Below are positions 8,801-18,087 of a DNA stretch of 64,000 nt, piece after piece. The notes below the pieces were generated by a model. That model searched no databases, was not told the origin of the DNA, and worked only from the letters and a program-made list of their open reading frames with translations. Position numbers and translations under genes: made by a program. Location of the stretch: NCBI RefSeq assembly GCF_000382285.1, contig NZ_KB907926.1, positions 398,067 through 462,066 of the forward strand, written 5' to 3'. The first letter of the stretch is position 1; every line of letters begins with the position of its first letter. This DNA is from Solimonas variicoloris DSM 15731 (GTDB lineage: Bacteria > Pseudomonadota > Gammaproteobacteria > Nevskiales > Nevskiaceae).

Positions 8801-8836
8801 ATGGCGCGCGCGCCGGCGCGCAGCGGCGGTTTTCCA

Positions 8837-8873
8837 CCATGGCGCGGAGTGTCCTTTATGATCCGCGCCATGG
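8837..8873. promoter_or_regulatory. 12-bp perfect inverted repeat spanning a merR start
   Basis: CCATGGCGCGGA (8837-8848) is repeated inverted as TCCGCGCCATGG (8862-8873), with 13 bases between. The arms contain the ribosome-binding site and the alternative ATG (8870) of the MerR gene, and the loop contains the ATG at 8858. In DNA it could be an autoregulatory operator; in RNA it would form a stable hairpin hiding the start. Confidence 0.7.
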
Positions 8874-9703
8874 CTATTTCCCCTGAACCGCCGCTCGCCG
8901 CGCCGCCGGCCGCCGACGCGCCGGGCGGCGAACCGAATCTCAACGAGTACACGATCGACGAGCTGGCGCGCGCCGGCGGCACCACGGTGCGCAACGTCCG
9001 CGCCTACCAGGATCGCGGCCTGCTGAGCCCGCCGGAGCGTCGCGGCCGTGTCGGCATCTACACCGGCGAGCACCTGCGTCGCCTGACGCTGATCCACCAG
9101 CTGCTGTCGCGCGGCTACACGCTGGCCAATATCCAGGAACTGTTCGACGGCCTGGAGAAAGGCCAGCACCTGCACGACTTCCTCGGCCTCGAACAGGCGA
9201 TCGGCAGCCCGTGGTCGACCGAGACGCCGCGTCTGTTCACGATGCCGGAGCTGTTGAAGATGTTCGGCATCAGCGCGTTCGCGCCGGCGACGCTGAGCCG
9301 CGTGCTCAAGCTCGGCCTGCTCAAGCCCGAAGGCATCCGCTTCCGCGCGCCGAACCCCAAGATCCTCTACGCCGGCGCCGAGCTGACCAAGGCCGGCATG
9401 CCGCTCGACGACATGCTGCTGCTGGTCGAGCACCTGCGCATCAACGTCGAACGCGTCGCCGACGAGATGGTGCAGATGATCGCGCGCCTGCTCGACCGCT
9501 ACGACGGCCGCCTGCCGCCGGCCGAGGACGTGCCGCGGCTCGCCGACCTGATCTGGCGGCTGCGCCCGCTCGCCAATATGGCGGTCGATTCGGAAGTCTC
9601 GCGCGCGCTCGAACGCTCGGCGAACAAGTTTCTCGGCGAGCGCGTCGCGCAAATCCTCGAACACATGCGCCCGCCGGCACTCGAAGGGCCGAAGCCGGGC
9701 TGA
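8858..9703 (+). CDS. MerR-family transcriptional regulator
   Basis: DNA-binding regulator of 281 residues, twice the length of a metal-sensing MerR. The HTH begins YTIDELARAGGTTVRNVRAYQDRGLLSPP (about 30-58). The rest is a long C-terminal domain, with a second MerR-like helical stretch (FTMPELLKMFGISAFAPATLSRVLKLGLL, about 126-154), so it may sense an organic ligand rather than a metal. The start at 8858 has GGAG nine bases upstream; the ATG at 8870 has none. The gene lies 57 bases after the PF10118-type gene and inside a strong inverted repeat, and probably controls itself and that neighbour. The ligand is not known. Confidence 0.83.
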   Translation: MIRAMAISPEPPLAAPPAADAPGGEPNLNEYTIDELARAGGTTVRNVRAYQDRGLLSPPERRGRVGIYTGEHLRRLTLIHQLLSRGYTLANIQELFDGLEKGQHLHDFLGLEQAIGSPWSTETPRLFTMPELLKMFGISAFAPATLSRVLKLGLLKPEGIRFRAPNPKILYAGAELTKAGMPLDDMLLLVEHLRINVERVADEMVQMIARLLDRYDGRLPPAEDVPRLADLIWRLRPLANMAVDSEVSRALERSANKFLGERVAQILEHMRPPALEGPKPG

Positions 9704-9713
9704 GCGCCGGCCT

Positions 9714-10316
9714 TCAGCGCAGCGCGAGCGCGACCACGGCGGCGGCCGAGGCGCCGAGCGCGGCGCCGGCGGCCAGCTCCGCCGGCGTGTGCCGGGCCAG
9801 GCGCAGACGCGACCAGGCGATCGCCGTGACCACGAGCAGCAGCAGCGCGAGCGAGAGCGGCTGCGGCCACAGCCAGCCGGCCGCGAGCACGGCGAACGCC
9901 ACGTGATGCGAGATCGTCAGGCGCTGCGAGAACAGCTGGCAGACCAGCAGCAGCGCCGCGCCGGCGGCGAGTGGCACGACGAATTCGCGCCGCGACAGCC
10001 ACAGACCGGCGACGACCGCCGCGAGCGCGATCACGATGAAGGCATGGCGGTTCAGCTCGCGGCGCTCGGCCCGCATGCTGGCGTCGATGTGCGTCCAGCG
10101 GCCGCTGCGCACGCGCCACGCGGCATGGCCGCCGATCGAGACGATCAGGCATGCGAACAGCGCGATCAGCGCGGCGAACTCGGCGCGCCCGGCGCCGCGC
10201 TGCGCGGCGGCCAGCAGCGCCGTCGCCGGCAGCAGCGCGAAGGGATGGGCGCCGATCGAGACGGCGCGCGCCACACGCCGGCCGGGGCCGGGCGCCGCGC
10301 GCCCGCGCTCAGGCAT
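9714..10316 (-). CDS. PAP2-like integral membrane protein
   Basis: Membrane protein of 200 residues with about five hydrophobic segments (for example [49 protein letters not shown]). Two spots recall the PAP2 phosphatase signature: ISHHVAF at the place of PSGH and [20 protein letters not shown] at the place of SRxxxxxHxxxDxxxG. The Ser-Gly of the second motif and the Asp of the third are not kept in canonical form, so phosphatase activity is uncertain. The start codon overlaps the cysS stop by eight bases, so translation is probably coupled. It could be a lipid-phosphate phosphatase relative or a structural remnant of that fold. Confidence 0.62.
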   Translation of the reverse strand: MPERGRAAPGPGRRVARAVSIGAHPFALLPATALLAAAQRGAGRAEFAALIALFACLIVSIGGHAAWRVRSGRWTHIDASMRAERRELNRHAFIVIALAAVVAGLWLSRREFVVPLAAGAALLLVCQLFSQRLTISHHVAFAVLAAGWLWPQPLSLALLLLVVTAIAWSRLRLARHTPAELAAGAALGASAAAVVALALR

Positions 10317-11691
10317 AGCGCCAGCGCTGGCCGTCCTTGGAATCCTCGACCAGCACGCCGCGCGCCTTGAGCTCGTCGCGGATGCGATCCGACTCGGCCC
10401 ACTGCTTGTTCTGGCGCGCCGCGGTGCGCTGCGCTAGCAGCGCCTCGATCTCGTCGGCCGACGGCGCACCGGCCGCGGCCGGTGCCTGCGCGAACCAGGC
10501 CGACGGCGCCTGCTGCAGCAGGCCGAGCAGCAGGCCGGCGTCGAGCATCTGCGCCTTGATGCGCGCCTTCTCGGCCGGATCGACCGCCTTGTTCGCGGCG
10601 CGCGCCAGCTCGAACAGCTCGGCGAGCGCCATCGGCGTGTTGACGTCGTCCTCGAGCGCGGCGACGAAGGCCTCCGGCGCGGTCACGCCCGGCGCCGCCT
10701 CGACGTCCTCCAGCTCGCGCAGCGCGCCGTACAGGCGGTCGAGCTTCTTGCGCGCCTCGGCGACAACCTCGTCGTTCCAGTCGAGCGGCTGACGATAGTG
10801 CGCGGTCAGCAGCACGAGGCGGATCACCTCGCCCGGCATCGACTTCAGCAGCTCGTGCACCAGCAGCACGTTGCCGATCGACTTCGACATCTTCTGGCTG
10901 TCGATGTTGAGGAAGCCGTTGTGCAGCCAGTAGCGCGCGAAGGTCCTGCCGCCGTGCGCGCAGGTCGACTGCGCGATCTCGTTCTCGTGATGCGGAAAGA
11001 TCAGGTCGTGACCGCCGCCGTGAATGTCGATGGTCTCGCCGAGCAGCGCCTCGGCCATCGCCGAGCACTCGATGTGCCAGCCGGGCCGGCCGCGGCCCCA
11101 GGGCGAATCCCAGCCCGGCTGGTCGGCCGTCGACGGCTTCCACAGCACGAAGTCGCCGGCGTGCTTCTTGTATGGCGCGATCTCGATGCGGGCGCCGGCC
11201 ATCAGCGACTGCTCGTCGCGCTTCGACAGCGCGCCGTATGCCGGGAAGCTCAGCGTATGGAACAGCACGTGGCCGTCGGCGACGTAGGCGTGGCCGCTGG
11301 CGATCAGGCGCGAGATCATGTCGATGATCTGCGGCAGGTGCTCGGTGACGCGCGGCGTGAAGTCCGGCGGCAAGGCGCCGAGCGCGGCCATGTCGTCGTG
11401 ATAGATCGCCGCGTAGCGGTCGGTGATGACGCGGATGTCGACGCCTTCCTTCTTGGCGGCGGCATTGATCTTGTCGTCGATGTCGGTGATGTTGCGGACG
11501 TAGACGACCTTCGCATAGCGGCGGCGCAGTACCCGCGCCAGCACGTCGAAGACCACGACCGGACGCGCGTTGCCGATGTGCGCGTAGCTGTAGACCGTCG
11601 GCCCGCAGACGTACATCGTGATCCGCTGCGGATCGAGCGGGACGAATTCTTCCTTGCGGCCGGAAAGCGTGTTGTGGAGCTGCATGGGCAC
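10309..11691 (-). CDS. cysS: cysteine--tRNA ligase
   Basis: Class I aminoacyl-tRNA synthetase charging tRNA-Cys in the cytoplasm; 460 residues, a normal length. The N-terminal zinc-binding and substrate region reads [18 protein letters not shown], with HIGN as the HIGH-type signature. The second signature KMSKSIGN is present, preceded by the WHIECSAMA zinc and active-site block and [14 protein letters not shown]. The C-terminal anticodon-binding part (DALALIGR-like helical bundle) ends WRYA. Its stop overlaps the PAP2-like gene. A short leader separates it from the small membrane protein gene upstream. Confidence 0.97.
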   Translation of the reverse strand: MPMQLHNTLSGRKEEFVPLDPQRITMYVCGPTVYSYAHIGNARPVVVFDVLARVLRRRYAKVVYVRNITDIDDKINAAAKKEGVDIRVITDRYAAIYHDDMAALGALPPDFTPRVTEHLPQIIDMISRLIASGHAYVADGHVLFHTLSFPAYGALSKRDEQSLMAGARIEIAPYKKHAGDFVLWKPSTADQPGWDSPWGRGRPGWHIECSAMAEALLGETIDIHGGGHDLIFPHHENEIAQSTCAHGGRTFARYWLHNGFLNIDSQKMSKSIGNVLLVHELLKSMPGEVIRLVLLTAHYRQPLDWNDEVVAEARKKLDRLYGALRELEDVEAAPGVTAPEAFVAALEDDVNTPMALAELFELARAANKAVDPAEKARIKAQMLDAGLLLGLLQQAPSAWFAQAPAAAGAPSADEIEALLAQRTAARQNKQWAESDRIRDELKARGVLVEDSKDGQRWRYA

Positions 11692-11748
11692 GGGCTGGCG
11701 AAAAACCCGCGCAGGATACCCGCAGCGCCGGCGGAAGTCAGGCGCCGG

Positions 11749-11874
11749 TCAGCGCAGCGCCGACAGCAGCAGCATGCCGCTGAACAGACCGGCCGCGAAT
11801 CCCCAGAAGCACCAGACGTAGCGCCGCTTGAAACGCTCGCGCCCGAGCTCGGCATCGAAATACTTCAGACCCAT
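11749..11874 (-). CDS. small single-span membrane protein (41 aa)
   Basis: Short open frame, MGLKYFDAELGRERFKRRY followed by a hydrophobic span VWCFWGFAAGLFSGMLLLSAL and a terminal Arg. A good ribosome-binding site (aaagga, eight bases before the ATG on the minus strand) decides this start over a longer upstream frame. The Arg/Lys-rich stretch before the span predicts the N-terminus in the cytoplasm. No family recognised; it lies between cysS and the aminopeptidase lipoprotein gene, both also on the minus strand. Confidence 0.5.
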   Translation of the reverse strand: MGLKYFDAELGRERFKRRYVWCFWGFAAGLFSGMLLLSALR

Positions 11875-12003
11875 CGGCGAAATCCTTTGACCGCCCGCAG
11901 AACGCATCATCCTGCAAGAAGCATGCAGTTCGATGACGCGCACGCTTTGCCCGCCGCACCTTAGGCGAGCCACGCCCGGGCCGGTAAGCCCCAGTTCTTG
12001 GGA

Positions 12004-13101
12004 TCAGGGCGCGACGCCGGCGGCCTCGTCGCGCGGCGACGGCGTCGCGCGCGCTGCCAGACGCGCCAGTTCAGCGCGGCGTGCACCCTTGTCGAGCCGC
12101 GCCAGGCGCTCCGCGGCGACATAGAAGCGCGACCAGTCGCCGCCGCTTTCGGCGAACAGCGCGGCGAACGCCGGCAGGTCGGCGTCGTAGAGGCCGAACG
12201 GCAGCAGCCGCGCGTTGTTGAGCGGCGCGGCCGCGAAGAAACCGTCGTAGTCGCCGTGCCCCTGCCAGGCGCCGTCGCGCAGCGCGCGGTACTGCGCGCG
12301 CAGCTCGTCGAGCACCGCCTGCTTGCGCACGCGCATCGCCGCTGCATCGAGCGGTTCGCGATACAAGGCCGCGAGCCGCTCGCGCGCCGCCAGCACCAGC
12401 GCCGTGAACTGCGCGCGCCGCTGCCGGCGCGCCGCCGGCTCGGCACCGCCGAGCTGCGGGTTCCGCGCCAGATACTCGCGCAGCCCCTGCTCGCCGACGA
12501 ATTCGGCGAACGACTCGTTGAAGCGGGTGTCGTGCTTGACGTACAGCTTCTGGTGCGCGAGCTCGTGGAACAGCGTCGCGATCAGCGTCGCGTCGTCCCA
12601 GCGCAGCATCGAGCTGAGCAGCGGATCGTCGAACCAGCCGAGTGTCGAGTACGCCGGCACGCCGCCGACGTAGACGTCGTCGCCGCGCTCGCGCAGGCGC
12701 GCCGCCTCGGCGCGCGCATCGGCTTCGGCGTAGTAGCCGCGGTAGCCGACGCAGCCGGCGACCGGGAAGCAGTGCTCGATCGCATCGACGGAAAACTCGC
12801 GCGTCGCGAACACGTTCCAGACCACGTACGGGCGATGCAGCGCGACATAGCTGCGATAGCTGCCGTTGTCCGGCAGGCCGAGCGCGCCGACCGCCCAGCC
12901 GCGCGCGTCACGCACCGTCTGCAGGCGCGCCTTGAGGCGCGGCTCGACGGCCGGATCGTCGAGCAGCGCGGCGATCGGCTGGCGGGCGCGCAGCAGCGCG
13001 ATCTGCCCGGACACCGCCTGCGCGTAGTAGCCGATCGTGCTGCAGGCGCCGAGCCACAGGCTGCCGGACAGGGTCAGGATTACCAGCGGCAGGCGGCGCA
13101 T
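12004..13101 (-). CDS. putative aminopeptidase lipoprotein
   Basis: Exported lipoprotein of 365 residues, with signal MRRLPLVILTLSGSLWLGAC and lipobox LGAC (Cys20). The centre holds a zinc-protease HExxH motif, LFHELAHQKLYVKHDTRFNESFAEFVGEQGL, with the downstream Glu of ESFAEF as likely third ligand. This arrangement matches the family annotated as putative aminopeptidases (PF10023 type). It is divergent from the alpha/beta-hydrolase lipoprotein gene. The substrate is unknown; the lipoprotein signal places it in the envelope, and a peptide-trimming role is family knowledge only. Confidence 0.82.
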   Translation of the reverse strand: MRRLPLVILTLSGSLWLGACSTIGYYAQAVSGQIALLRARQPIAALLDDPAVEPRLKARLQTVRDARGWAVGALGLPDNGSYRSYVALHRPYVVWNVFATREFSVDAIEHCFPVAGCVGYRGYYAEADARAEAARLRERGDDVYVGGVPAYSTLGWFDDPLLSSMLRWDDATLIATLFHELAHQKLYVKHDTRFNESFAEFVGEQGLREYLARNPQLGGAEPAARRQRRAQFTALVLAARERLAALYREPLDAAAMRVRKQAVLDELRAQYRALRDGAWQGHGDYDGFFAAAPLNNARLLPFGLYDADLPAFAALFAESGGDWSRFYVAAERLARLDKGARRAELARLAARATPSPRDEAAGVAP

Positions 13102-13176
13102 CGGTGTTCCGTATTGCGTTATGGTGACAGCACAAGGACATCAGAGGCACACGATAGTGCCATGGGGAGAATCATC

Positions 13177-15015
13177 ATGAAGCGCCATTCGTGCGCGCGA
13201 GTCCTGCTCGCGCTCGTCACCGTTCTTGCGCTCGCCGCCTGCGGCAGCAGTTCGTCGAGCGGCAGCGGCGCACCGCGCGTCGCGGTTACCGAAAGCCGCG
13301 ACGGCACGATCTACCGCCAGGAGATCCCGGTTGCCAAGACCGGCGACACCATCATCGTGCAGGTCTTCGAGCCGACCCATCTGGAGAAGGGCAAGCGCTA
13401 TCCGCTGGTGCTGCAGGGCCATGGCTACGGCGGCTCGCGCGAGACCGAGGCGCCGGACGGCAGCTTCATCCGGCGCCTGATCGACGCCGGCTATTACGTG
13501 ATCTCGATCGACCAGCGCGGCTTCGGCCAGTCGACCGGCACGGTGCGCGTGATGTCGCCGGACTACGAGGGCCAGGACCTGATCGCCGTGCTCGACTGGG
13601 CCGAGAACCTGCCCGGCCTCGCCCGTCGCGGCAACGGCAAGATGCTGGTCGGCTCGTACGGCGGCTCGTACGGCGGCATGTACCAGCTGCTGCTCTACGC
13701 CGCCGATCCCGAACACCGCCTGCGCGTGCTGGCGCCGGACATCACGCCGCACGACCTTACCTACTCGCTCGACCCGAACGACGTCGTCAAGTCCGGCTGG
13801 GGTCTGGCGCTGGTCGCCGGCGGCGAAGCCTCGGTGACGCAGATTCTCGATCCGGCCAATCCGCTCGGCACCGTGCAGGCGCTCGTGCAGCAGGTCGCCG
13901 AAGGCGGCACGCGCGAGGACACGGCGATCATCGAGATCCTCGCCACCGCCGGCGTCACCAACAATTTCAGCGCGGCCGGCTTCAACTTCATGAAGTACCA
14001 CAGCCTCGCCTACTTCTGCGAAGGCCAGCCGGCCGGCGCGCAGAACTTCGTTCTGGCGACGCCCGACCCGCTCGAAGTCGCGCCCGAGCGGCTGCCGGCC
14101 GCCGACGTGCTGCTCACTCAGGGCTTTCGCGACACCCTGTTCAACTTCAACGACGGCCTGCACAACTACGAATGCCTGAAAGCGCGCGGCGGCGACGTGC
14201 GCCTGCTGACGCACCAGACCGGCCACATTCTGCCGGTGTCGCTCGGCACCGCCGGACTCGAGAATCCGCTCGATCCGTTCTACGCGGCGCTGACGCTGCC
14301 CGGCTTCCAGGACGCCGGCGGCACGCGCCGCTGCGGCTCGCTGGACCTCGACGACGTGCAGTTCGCCTGGTTCGAGGACAAGCTGCAGCAGCGCGCTTCG
14401 GTCGACGCGGTGCTGAGCACCGGCAGGAACGTCTGCCTGAGCCTCGCCGAAGACGATGCGGTCGCAACGCGCGAAGTGCCACGCGGCGGCACGCGCTTCG
14501 CGATCGACGCCGGCACGCCGCAGCTCAACAGCCTGCTCGGCGTCGCCGGCTCGCTGCTCGGCAACGGCCTGCGCGACAGCGTGCTGCTCGCCAACCAGAC
14601 GCTGTACACGGTGCCGGCCGGCGGCGCGGTGCTGGCCGGCGTGCCGCTGCTGCAGCTCGATCTCGAAGGCCTGTCCGGCCTCGAACAGGAGAACTGCGCG
14701 ACGACGCTGGTGCAGCTCGGCTGCGACCCGATCCTGTTCCTGGCGATCGGCCATCGCCCGCCCGGTCAGGAACGCTGGGACATCGTCGACGACCAGATCA
14801 CCCCGGTGCGCGGCTTCGGCACACACGAGCTGGAAATGAACGGCGTCGCCGAACGCCTCGGCGAAGGCGACGAGCTGGCGCTGCTGATCTACGCCTTCCA
14901 CGCGCAGTTCCCGATCACCTGGTCGCGTGACCTGCTGGTGCCGGCGCTCAAACTCAGCGGCAGCGTCGAGCTGCCGCTGCTCGATCCGGCGACGATCGTG
15001 CGCGACGGCGTCTGA
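13177..15015 (+). CDS. alpha/beta-hydrolase lipoprotein (CocE/S15-like)
   Basis: Exported hydrolase of 612 residues. Signal MKRHSCARVLLALVTVLALAAC ends in a lipobox with Cys22, followed by a Ser/Gly linker. The catalytic domain shows YPLVLQGHGYGGS (oxyanion region), ISIDQRGFGQSTG, and a nucleophile elbow in GSYGGSYGG near residue 165, as in CocE/NonD and X-prolyl dipeptidyl peptidase relatives. A His in HQTGHILPVS near residue 350 may complete the triad. The C-terminal part is a beta-rich domain. A ggggaga ribosome-binding site six bases before the ATG at 13177 supports this start over the ATG at 13162. Substrate unknown: ester or peptide. Confidence 0.78.
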   Translation: MKRHSCARVLLALVTVLALAACGSSSSSGSGAPRVAVTESRDGTIYRQEIPVAKTGDTIIVQVFEPTHLEKGKRYPLVLQGHGYGGSRETEAPDGSFIRRLIDAGYYVISIDQRGFGQSTGTVRVMSPDYEGQDLIAVLDWAENLPGLARRGNGKMLVGSYGGSYGGMYQLLLYAADPEHRLRVLAPDITPHDLTYSLDPNDVVKSGWGLALVAGGEASVTQILDPANPLGTVQALVQQVAEGGTREDTAIIEILATAGVTNNFSAAGFNFMKYHSLAYFCEGQPAGAQNFVLATPDPLEVAPERLPAADVLLTQGFRDTLFNFNDGLHNYECLKARGGDVRLLTHQTGHILPVSLGTAGLENPLDPFYAALTLPGFQDAGGTRRCGSLDLDDVQFAWFEDKLQQRASVDAVLSTGRNVCLSLAEDDAVATREVPRGGTRFAIDAGTPQLNSLLGVAGSLLGNGLRDSVLLANQTLYTVPAGGAVLAGVPLLQLDLEGLSGLEQENCATTLVQLGCDPILFLAIGHRPPGQERWDIVDDQITPVRGFGTHELEMNGVAERLGEGDELALLIYAFHAQFPITWSRDLLVPALKLSGSVELPLLDPATIVRDGV

Positions 15016-15094
15016 CGGCGCTGACCGGCAGCGCGACGGCATGGAGGCGGCCGTCGCGCCGCCTTATGATGACGGCCCCGTGCCGCCCCCGCCC

Positions 15095-16114
15095 ATGAAC
15101 GCCCCCACGACCGCCGTCAGCCGCGCCGATCTGGCCGCCTGGATCCTGAGCGCCGTCGCGCTCGGGCTGATCCTCGAACTGCATCTGCTGCCGTCGCTGC
15201 TCGCCGGCCTGCTGGTATTCGAACTGGTCGATGTGCTGACGCCGCGCCTGGCGCTGCGCGCGCTCGGCCGCGACGGCCCGCGGCTGCTGGCGGTGACGCT
15301 GATCGCGACGATCGTCATCGCCGTGCTCGCCTCGGCCGGGGTCGGCATCGTCGCCTTCCTGCGCAACAGCGACGAGAGCCTGCCGCTGTTGATGCGCAAG
15401 ATGGCGCAGATCATCGACGACGCCCGCACGCGCCTGCCGGCGGACCTGCTCGCCTACGTGCCGCCGGACGCCGAGACGCTGCGCCAGAAGCTCGTCGAAT
15501 GGCTGCGTTCGCACGCCGGCTCGCTGCAGCTCGCCGGCCGCGACCTCGGCCGCTCGCTGGTGCACATCCTGATGGGCATGATCGTCGGCGCGCTGCTGTC
15601 GCTGCAGAAGGCCGCGCAGCACGGCGAACGCCGGCCGCTGAGCGAGCGCATCGCCGAGCACGCCGAGCGCCTCGCCGCGGTGTTCCGCCGCGTGGTCTTC
15701 GCGCAGTTCTGGATCTCGGCGATCAACACCTTTTTCACCTGGCTCTACCTCGGCGTCGCGCTGCCGGCCTTCGGCGTCGACCTGCCGCTGACCAAGACGC
15801 TGCTGGCGATCACCTTCATCGCCGGCCTGCTGCCGATCCTCGGCAATCTGATTTCCAACACGGTGATCATCGTCGTCAGCCTCGCCCAGGGCCTGCCGGT
15901 CGCGGCCGCTTCGCTGGCCTACCTGGTCGTCATCCACAAGCTCGAATACTTCCTCAACGCGCGCATCATCGGCTCCAACATCAAGGCGCGCGCCTGGGAG
16001 CTGCTGGTGGCGATGCTGGTGATGGAAGCGGCGTTCGGCATCCCCGGCCTGATCGCCGCGCCGATCTTCTACGCGTACTTCAAGGAAGAGCTGCGCAGCC
16101 GGCAGCTGGTCTGA
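15095..16114 (+). CDS. AI-2E-type (PerM-like) membrane permease
   Basis: Inner-membrane protein of 339 residues from the AI-2E transporter superfamily. About seven hydrophobic segments are visible, with the family-typical pair ITFIAGLLPILGNLISNTVIIVVSL (about 235-260) and the C-terminal GIPGLIAAPIFYAYFKEEL. A soluble helical insert (about 100-160) carries the usual SLPLLMRKMAQIIDDARTRLP block. The ATG at 15095 was taken because it opens directly onto the first segment. The gene converges with the MBL-fold gene, only four bases apart. The transported molecule is unknown; the family name should not be read as proof of autoinducer export. Confidence 0.85.
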   Translation: MNAPTTAVSRADLAAWILSAVALGLILELHLLPSLLAGLLVFELVDVLTPRLALRALGRDGPRLLAVTLIATIVIAVLASAGVGIVAFLRNSDESLPLLMRKMAQIIDDARTRLPADLLAYVPPDAETLRQKLVEWLRSHAGSLQLAGRDLGRSLVHILMGMIVGALLSLQKAAQHGERRPLSERIAEHAERLAAVFRRVVFAQFWISAINTFFTWLYLGVALPAFGVDLPLTKTLLAITFIAGLLPILGNLISNTVIIVVSLAQGLPVAAASLAYLVVIHKLEYFLNARIIGSNIKARAWELLVAMLVMEAAFGIPGLIAAPIFYAYFKEELRSRQLV

Positions 16115-16118
16115 GCGC

Positions 16119-17090
16119 TCAGGCGCGCGGCTTCGCCTGCTGGTCGAGCCAGACGCCGAGGCCCTGCGCGTTGAGTTCGAGGTCGCCGTCGAGAATCGCG
16201 CCGATCGCCTCGTCGGCGAGCGTGCAGCCGTGCGCGCGCAGCGCGGCGAGCGCATCGGCGCTCAGCGCGCGCCGCAGCTGCGCATGGCGGTCCTGCACAC
16301 CGGCCAGTTCGGTCGCGATCCGCTCGTAGCGGGCGATGCCGTCGCCGAGCTCGCGTGCCAGCCGCGGCACCTCGCCGACGCGGCCGTAGTGCGTCAGGTA
16401 CATCCACTGCGGCGCGTACGCCAGCAGGCGCGCGAGCGTCTGCCGCCAGGCTTCGGGTTCGAACTGCACCGGCGTCGTCGTCGGCATCACGAACGGCCCG
16501 GCCGCGGTGTCGAACTCGCGGTACGACAAGCCGAAGCTGTCGCCGGTGAAGAAGCCGCGGCTGGCGGCGTCCCAGACGCAGAAGTGATGGCGGGCGTGGC
16601 CCGGCGAGTCGATGAATTCCAGCGCGCCGTCGCCGAGCGGCAGGCGCAGGCCGTCGTCGGCGACGATCACGCGCGCTTCCGGCACCGGCGCGATCTCGCC
16701 GTACATGCGCTGCACGGCGTCCGCGCCGTAGACCGCCGAGGCGCCGGCGATCAGCTTGCCCGGATCGATCAGATGCCGCGCGCCGCGCGGATGCACAACC
16801 AGCTTCGCGTTCGGCAGTGCCCGCATCAGCAGCCCGGCGCCGCCGGCGTGGTCGAGGTGCACGTGGGTCGGAATCACGTAGCGCACGCGCTCGCGGGCCA
16901 GCCCGCGCGCCTCGAGCAGCGCCAGCAGTGCCGGCACGCCGGGTGAAGTCCCCGCCTCGACGAAGGCGAGATCGTCGCCGCGTTCGATCAGGTAGCAGCA
17001 GGCCATCTGCGGGCGGACCTGCTGGGTGTCGATGCAAAGAATGCCGGCGTCGAGCGCGACGCACGGTGCGGGGGAGATCAGGCTGTCCAT
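16119..17090 (-). CDS. MBL-fold metallohydrolase
   Basis: Soluble hydrolase of 323 residues with the metallo-beta-lactamase fold. The metal motif THVHLDHAGG (HxHxDH) is near residue 82, followed by DSPGHARHH and GDSFGLSY for the second-site ligands. The long C-terminal helical region (after about 240) is typical of housekeeping MBL proteins, not of antibiotic-degrading lactamases. It ends four bases from the convergent permease gene and lies 32 bases downstream of the LuxR-type regulator gene on the same strand, which suggests joint expression. A glyoxalase II-like thioester hydrolase or an unknown esterase are both possible. Confidence 0.82.
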   Translation of the reverse strand: MDSLISPAPCVALDAGILCIDTQQVRPQMACCYLIERGDDLAFVEAGTSPGVPALLALLEARGLARERVRYVIPTHVHLDHAGGAGLLMRALPNAKLVVHPRGARHLIDPGKLIAGASAVYGADAVQRMYGEIAPVPEARVIVADDGLRLPLGDGALEFIDSPGHARHHFCVWDAASRGFFTGDSFGLSYREFDTAAGPFVMPTTTPVQFEPEAWRQTLARLLAYAPQWMYLTHYGRVGEVPRLARELGDGIARYERIATELAGVQDRHAQLRRALSADALAALRAHGCTLADEAIGAILDGDLELNAQGLGVWLDQQAKPRA

Positions 17091-17122
17091 GCCGGCAAGC
17101 CTAGCAGACGGCACGGCGCCGC

Positions 17123-18034
17123 TCAGGCGGCCTTGCTGTCGGCGGCGCGACGCAGCAGCTCGACCAGTTCCTCGCGGCGGTAGATGCCGAGCTTGCGATA
17201 GATGCGCGAGGCGTGGTTGGCAACCGTGCTGATCGCGATCTCGTATTCGCGCGCGACGCTCTTGAAGGTCTTGCCGAGCGCCAGCGCGCGGGCGATCTCC
17301 TGCTCGCGCGGCGACAGCACGTCGAGCGGATGCGGCCGGCGCGCGTTGAGCAGGTACAGCCTGCCCTCCGGCTTGACGCGGAAATGCAGGCTGCCGATCT
17401 GGAACGGGCCCGGCTCGTCGAGCCGTTCCGGCGGCAGCGCGAACGGCAGCGCCGTGAAATGCACGTCGCCGAACTCGAGCGCGACCAGTTCGCGGAAACG
17501 GTCGCTGATCGCGTAGATCGCGCCGCCGGCGTCGACCAGCGCCGCCGAGCCGCGCGAGCTGCGCCCCATCGCCATCAGCCACTCGTCGCGGCGCACGAAC
17601 TGCTGCAGGCCGAGCGACGCGGCCTGCACCAGGTGGCCGGCGGCGCGGCGCAGCCATTCGTGCGGCGGCGTCTGCGGCCCCGGCAGCAGCACCAGCACGC
17701 TGTGCAGCGACGAGCCGCGATGGCCGATCTTCAGCGCCAGGGCCTGCCGCGGCCGGCCGCCGGCATCGACGCCGATCTGCAGTTCGCGCTGGCCCTGCGG
17801 AAAGCGCAATCCGGCCAGCGTCGCGGCGTCCAGCGCCAGCCGTTCCGGCCAGCGCGCGAACTCGCCGTCGGCGCCGTCGCGCGCACGGATCGTCCAGGCT
17901 CCGCCGTCGGCGCCGGCCCATTCGCAGAAGCGCTGCAGGGCCTCGGCCTGGAAGTGCTGCCAGTCCCGTTCGAAGGCCGCGCTGTAGACGGCTTCGATCA
18001 GGCGGTCGAGATCGCGGTGGGCGGGACCATCCAT
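17123..18034 (-). CDS. LuxR-type HTH transcriptional regulator
   Basis: Regulator of 303 residues. The C-terminal LuxR-type helix-turn-helix reads LSPREQEIARALALGKTFKSVAREYEIAISTVANHASRIYRKLGI (about 238-282). The N-terminal part (about 10-220) has no receiver domain or recognised autoinducer pocket; it could be a PAS/GAF-like sensor. The ATG at 18034 was chosen since the segment upstream (to 18091) is Arg-rich and overlaps the CDF gene's end. The gene is followed by the MBL-fold hydrolase, its probable co-transcribed partner and possible target. The signal sensed is unknown. Confidence 0.78.
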   Translation of the reverse strand: MDGPAHRDLDRLIEAVYSAAFERDWQHFQAEALQRFCEWAGADGGAWTIRARDGADGEFARWPERLALDAATLAGLRFPQGQRELQIGVDAGGRPRQALALKIGHRGSSLHSVLVLLPGPQTPPHEWLRRAAGHLVQAASLGLQQFVRRDEWLMAMGRSSRGSAALVDAGGAIYAISDRFRELVALEFGDVHFTALPFALPPERLDEPGPFQIGSLHFRVKPEGRLYLLNARRPHPLDVLSPREQEIARALALGKTFKSVAREYEIAISTVANHASRIYRKLGIYRREELVELLRRAADSKAA

Positions 18035-18087
18035 GGGTCGCGGTTCTGCTCGCTGGCTGTTCCGGTCCGATTCTAGACCGCCCGCCC

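Noticed and set aside
16119..17090. MBL-fold protein as an antibiotic-resistance beta-lactamase
   Set aside because: No export signal, and the motif context and long helical C-terminus fit general MBL hydrolases.
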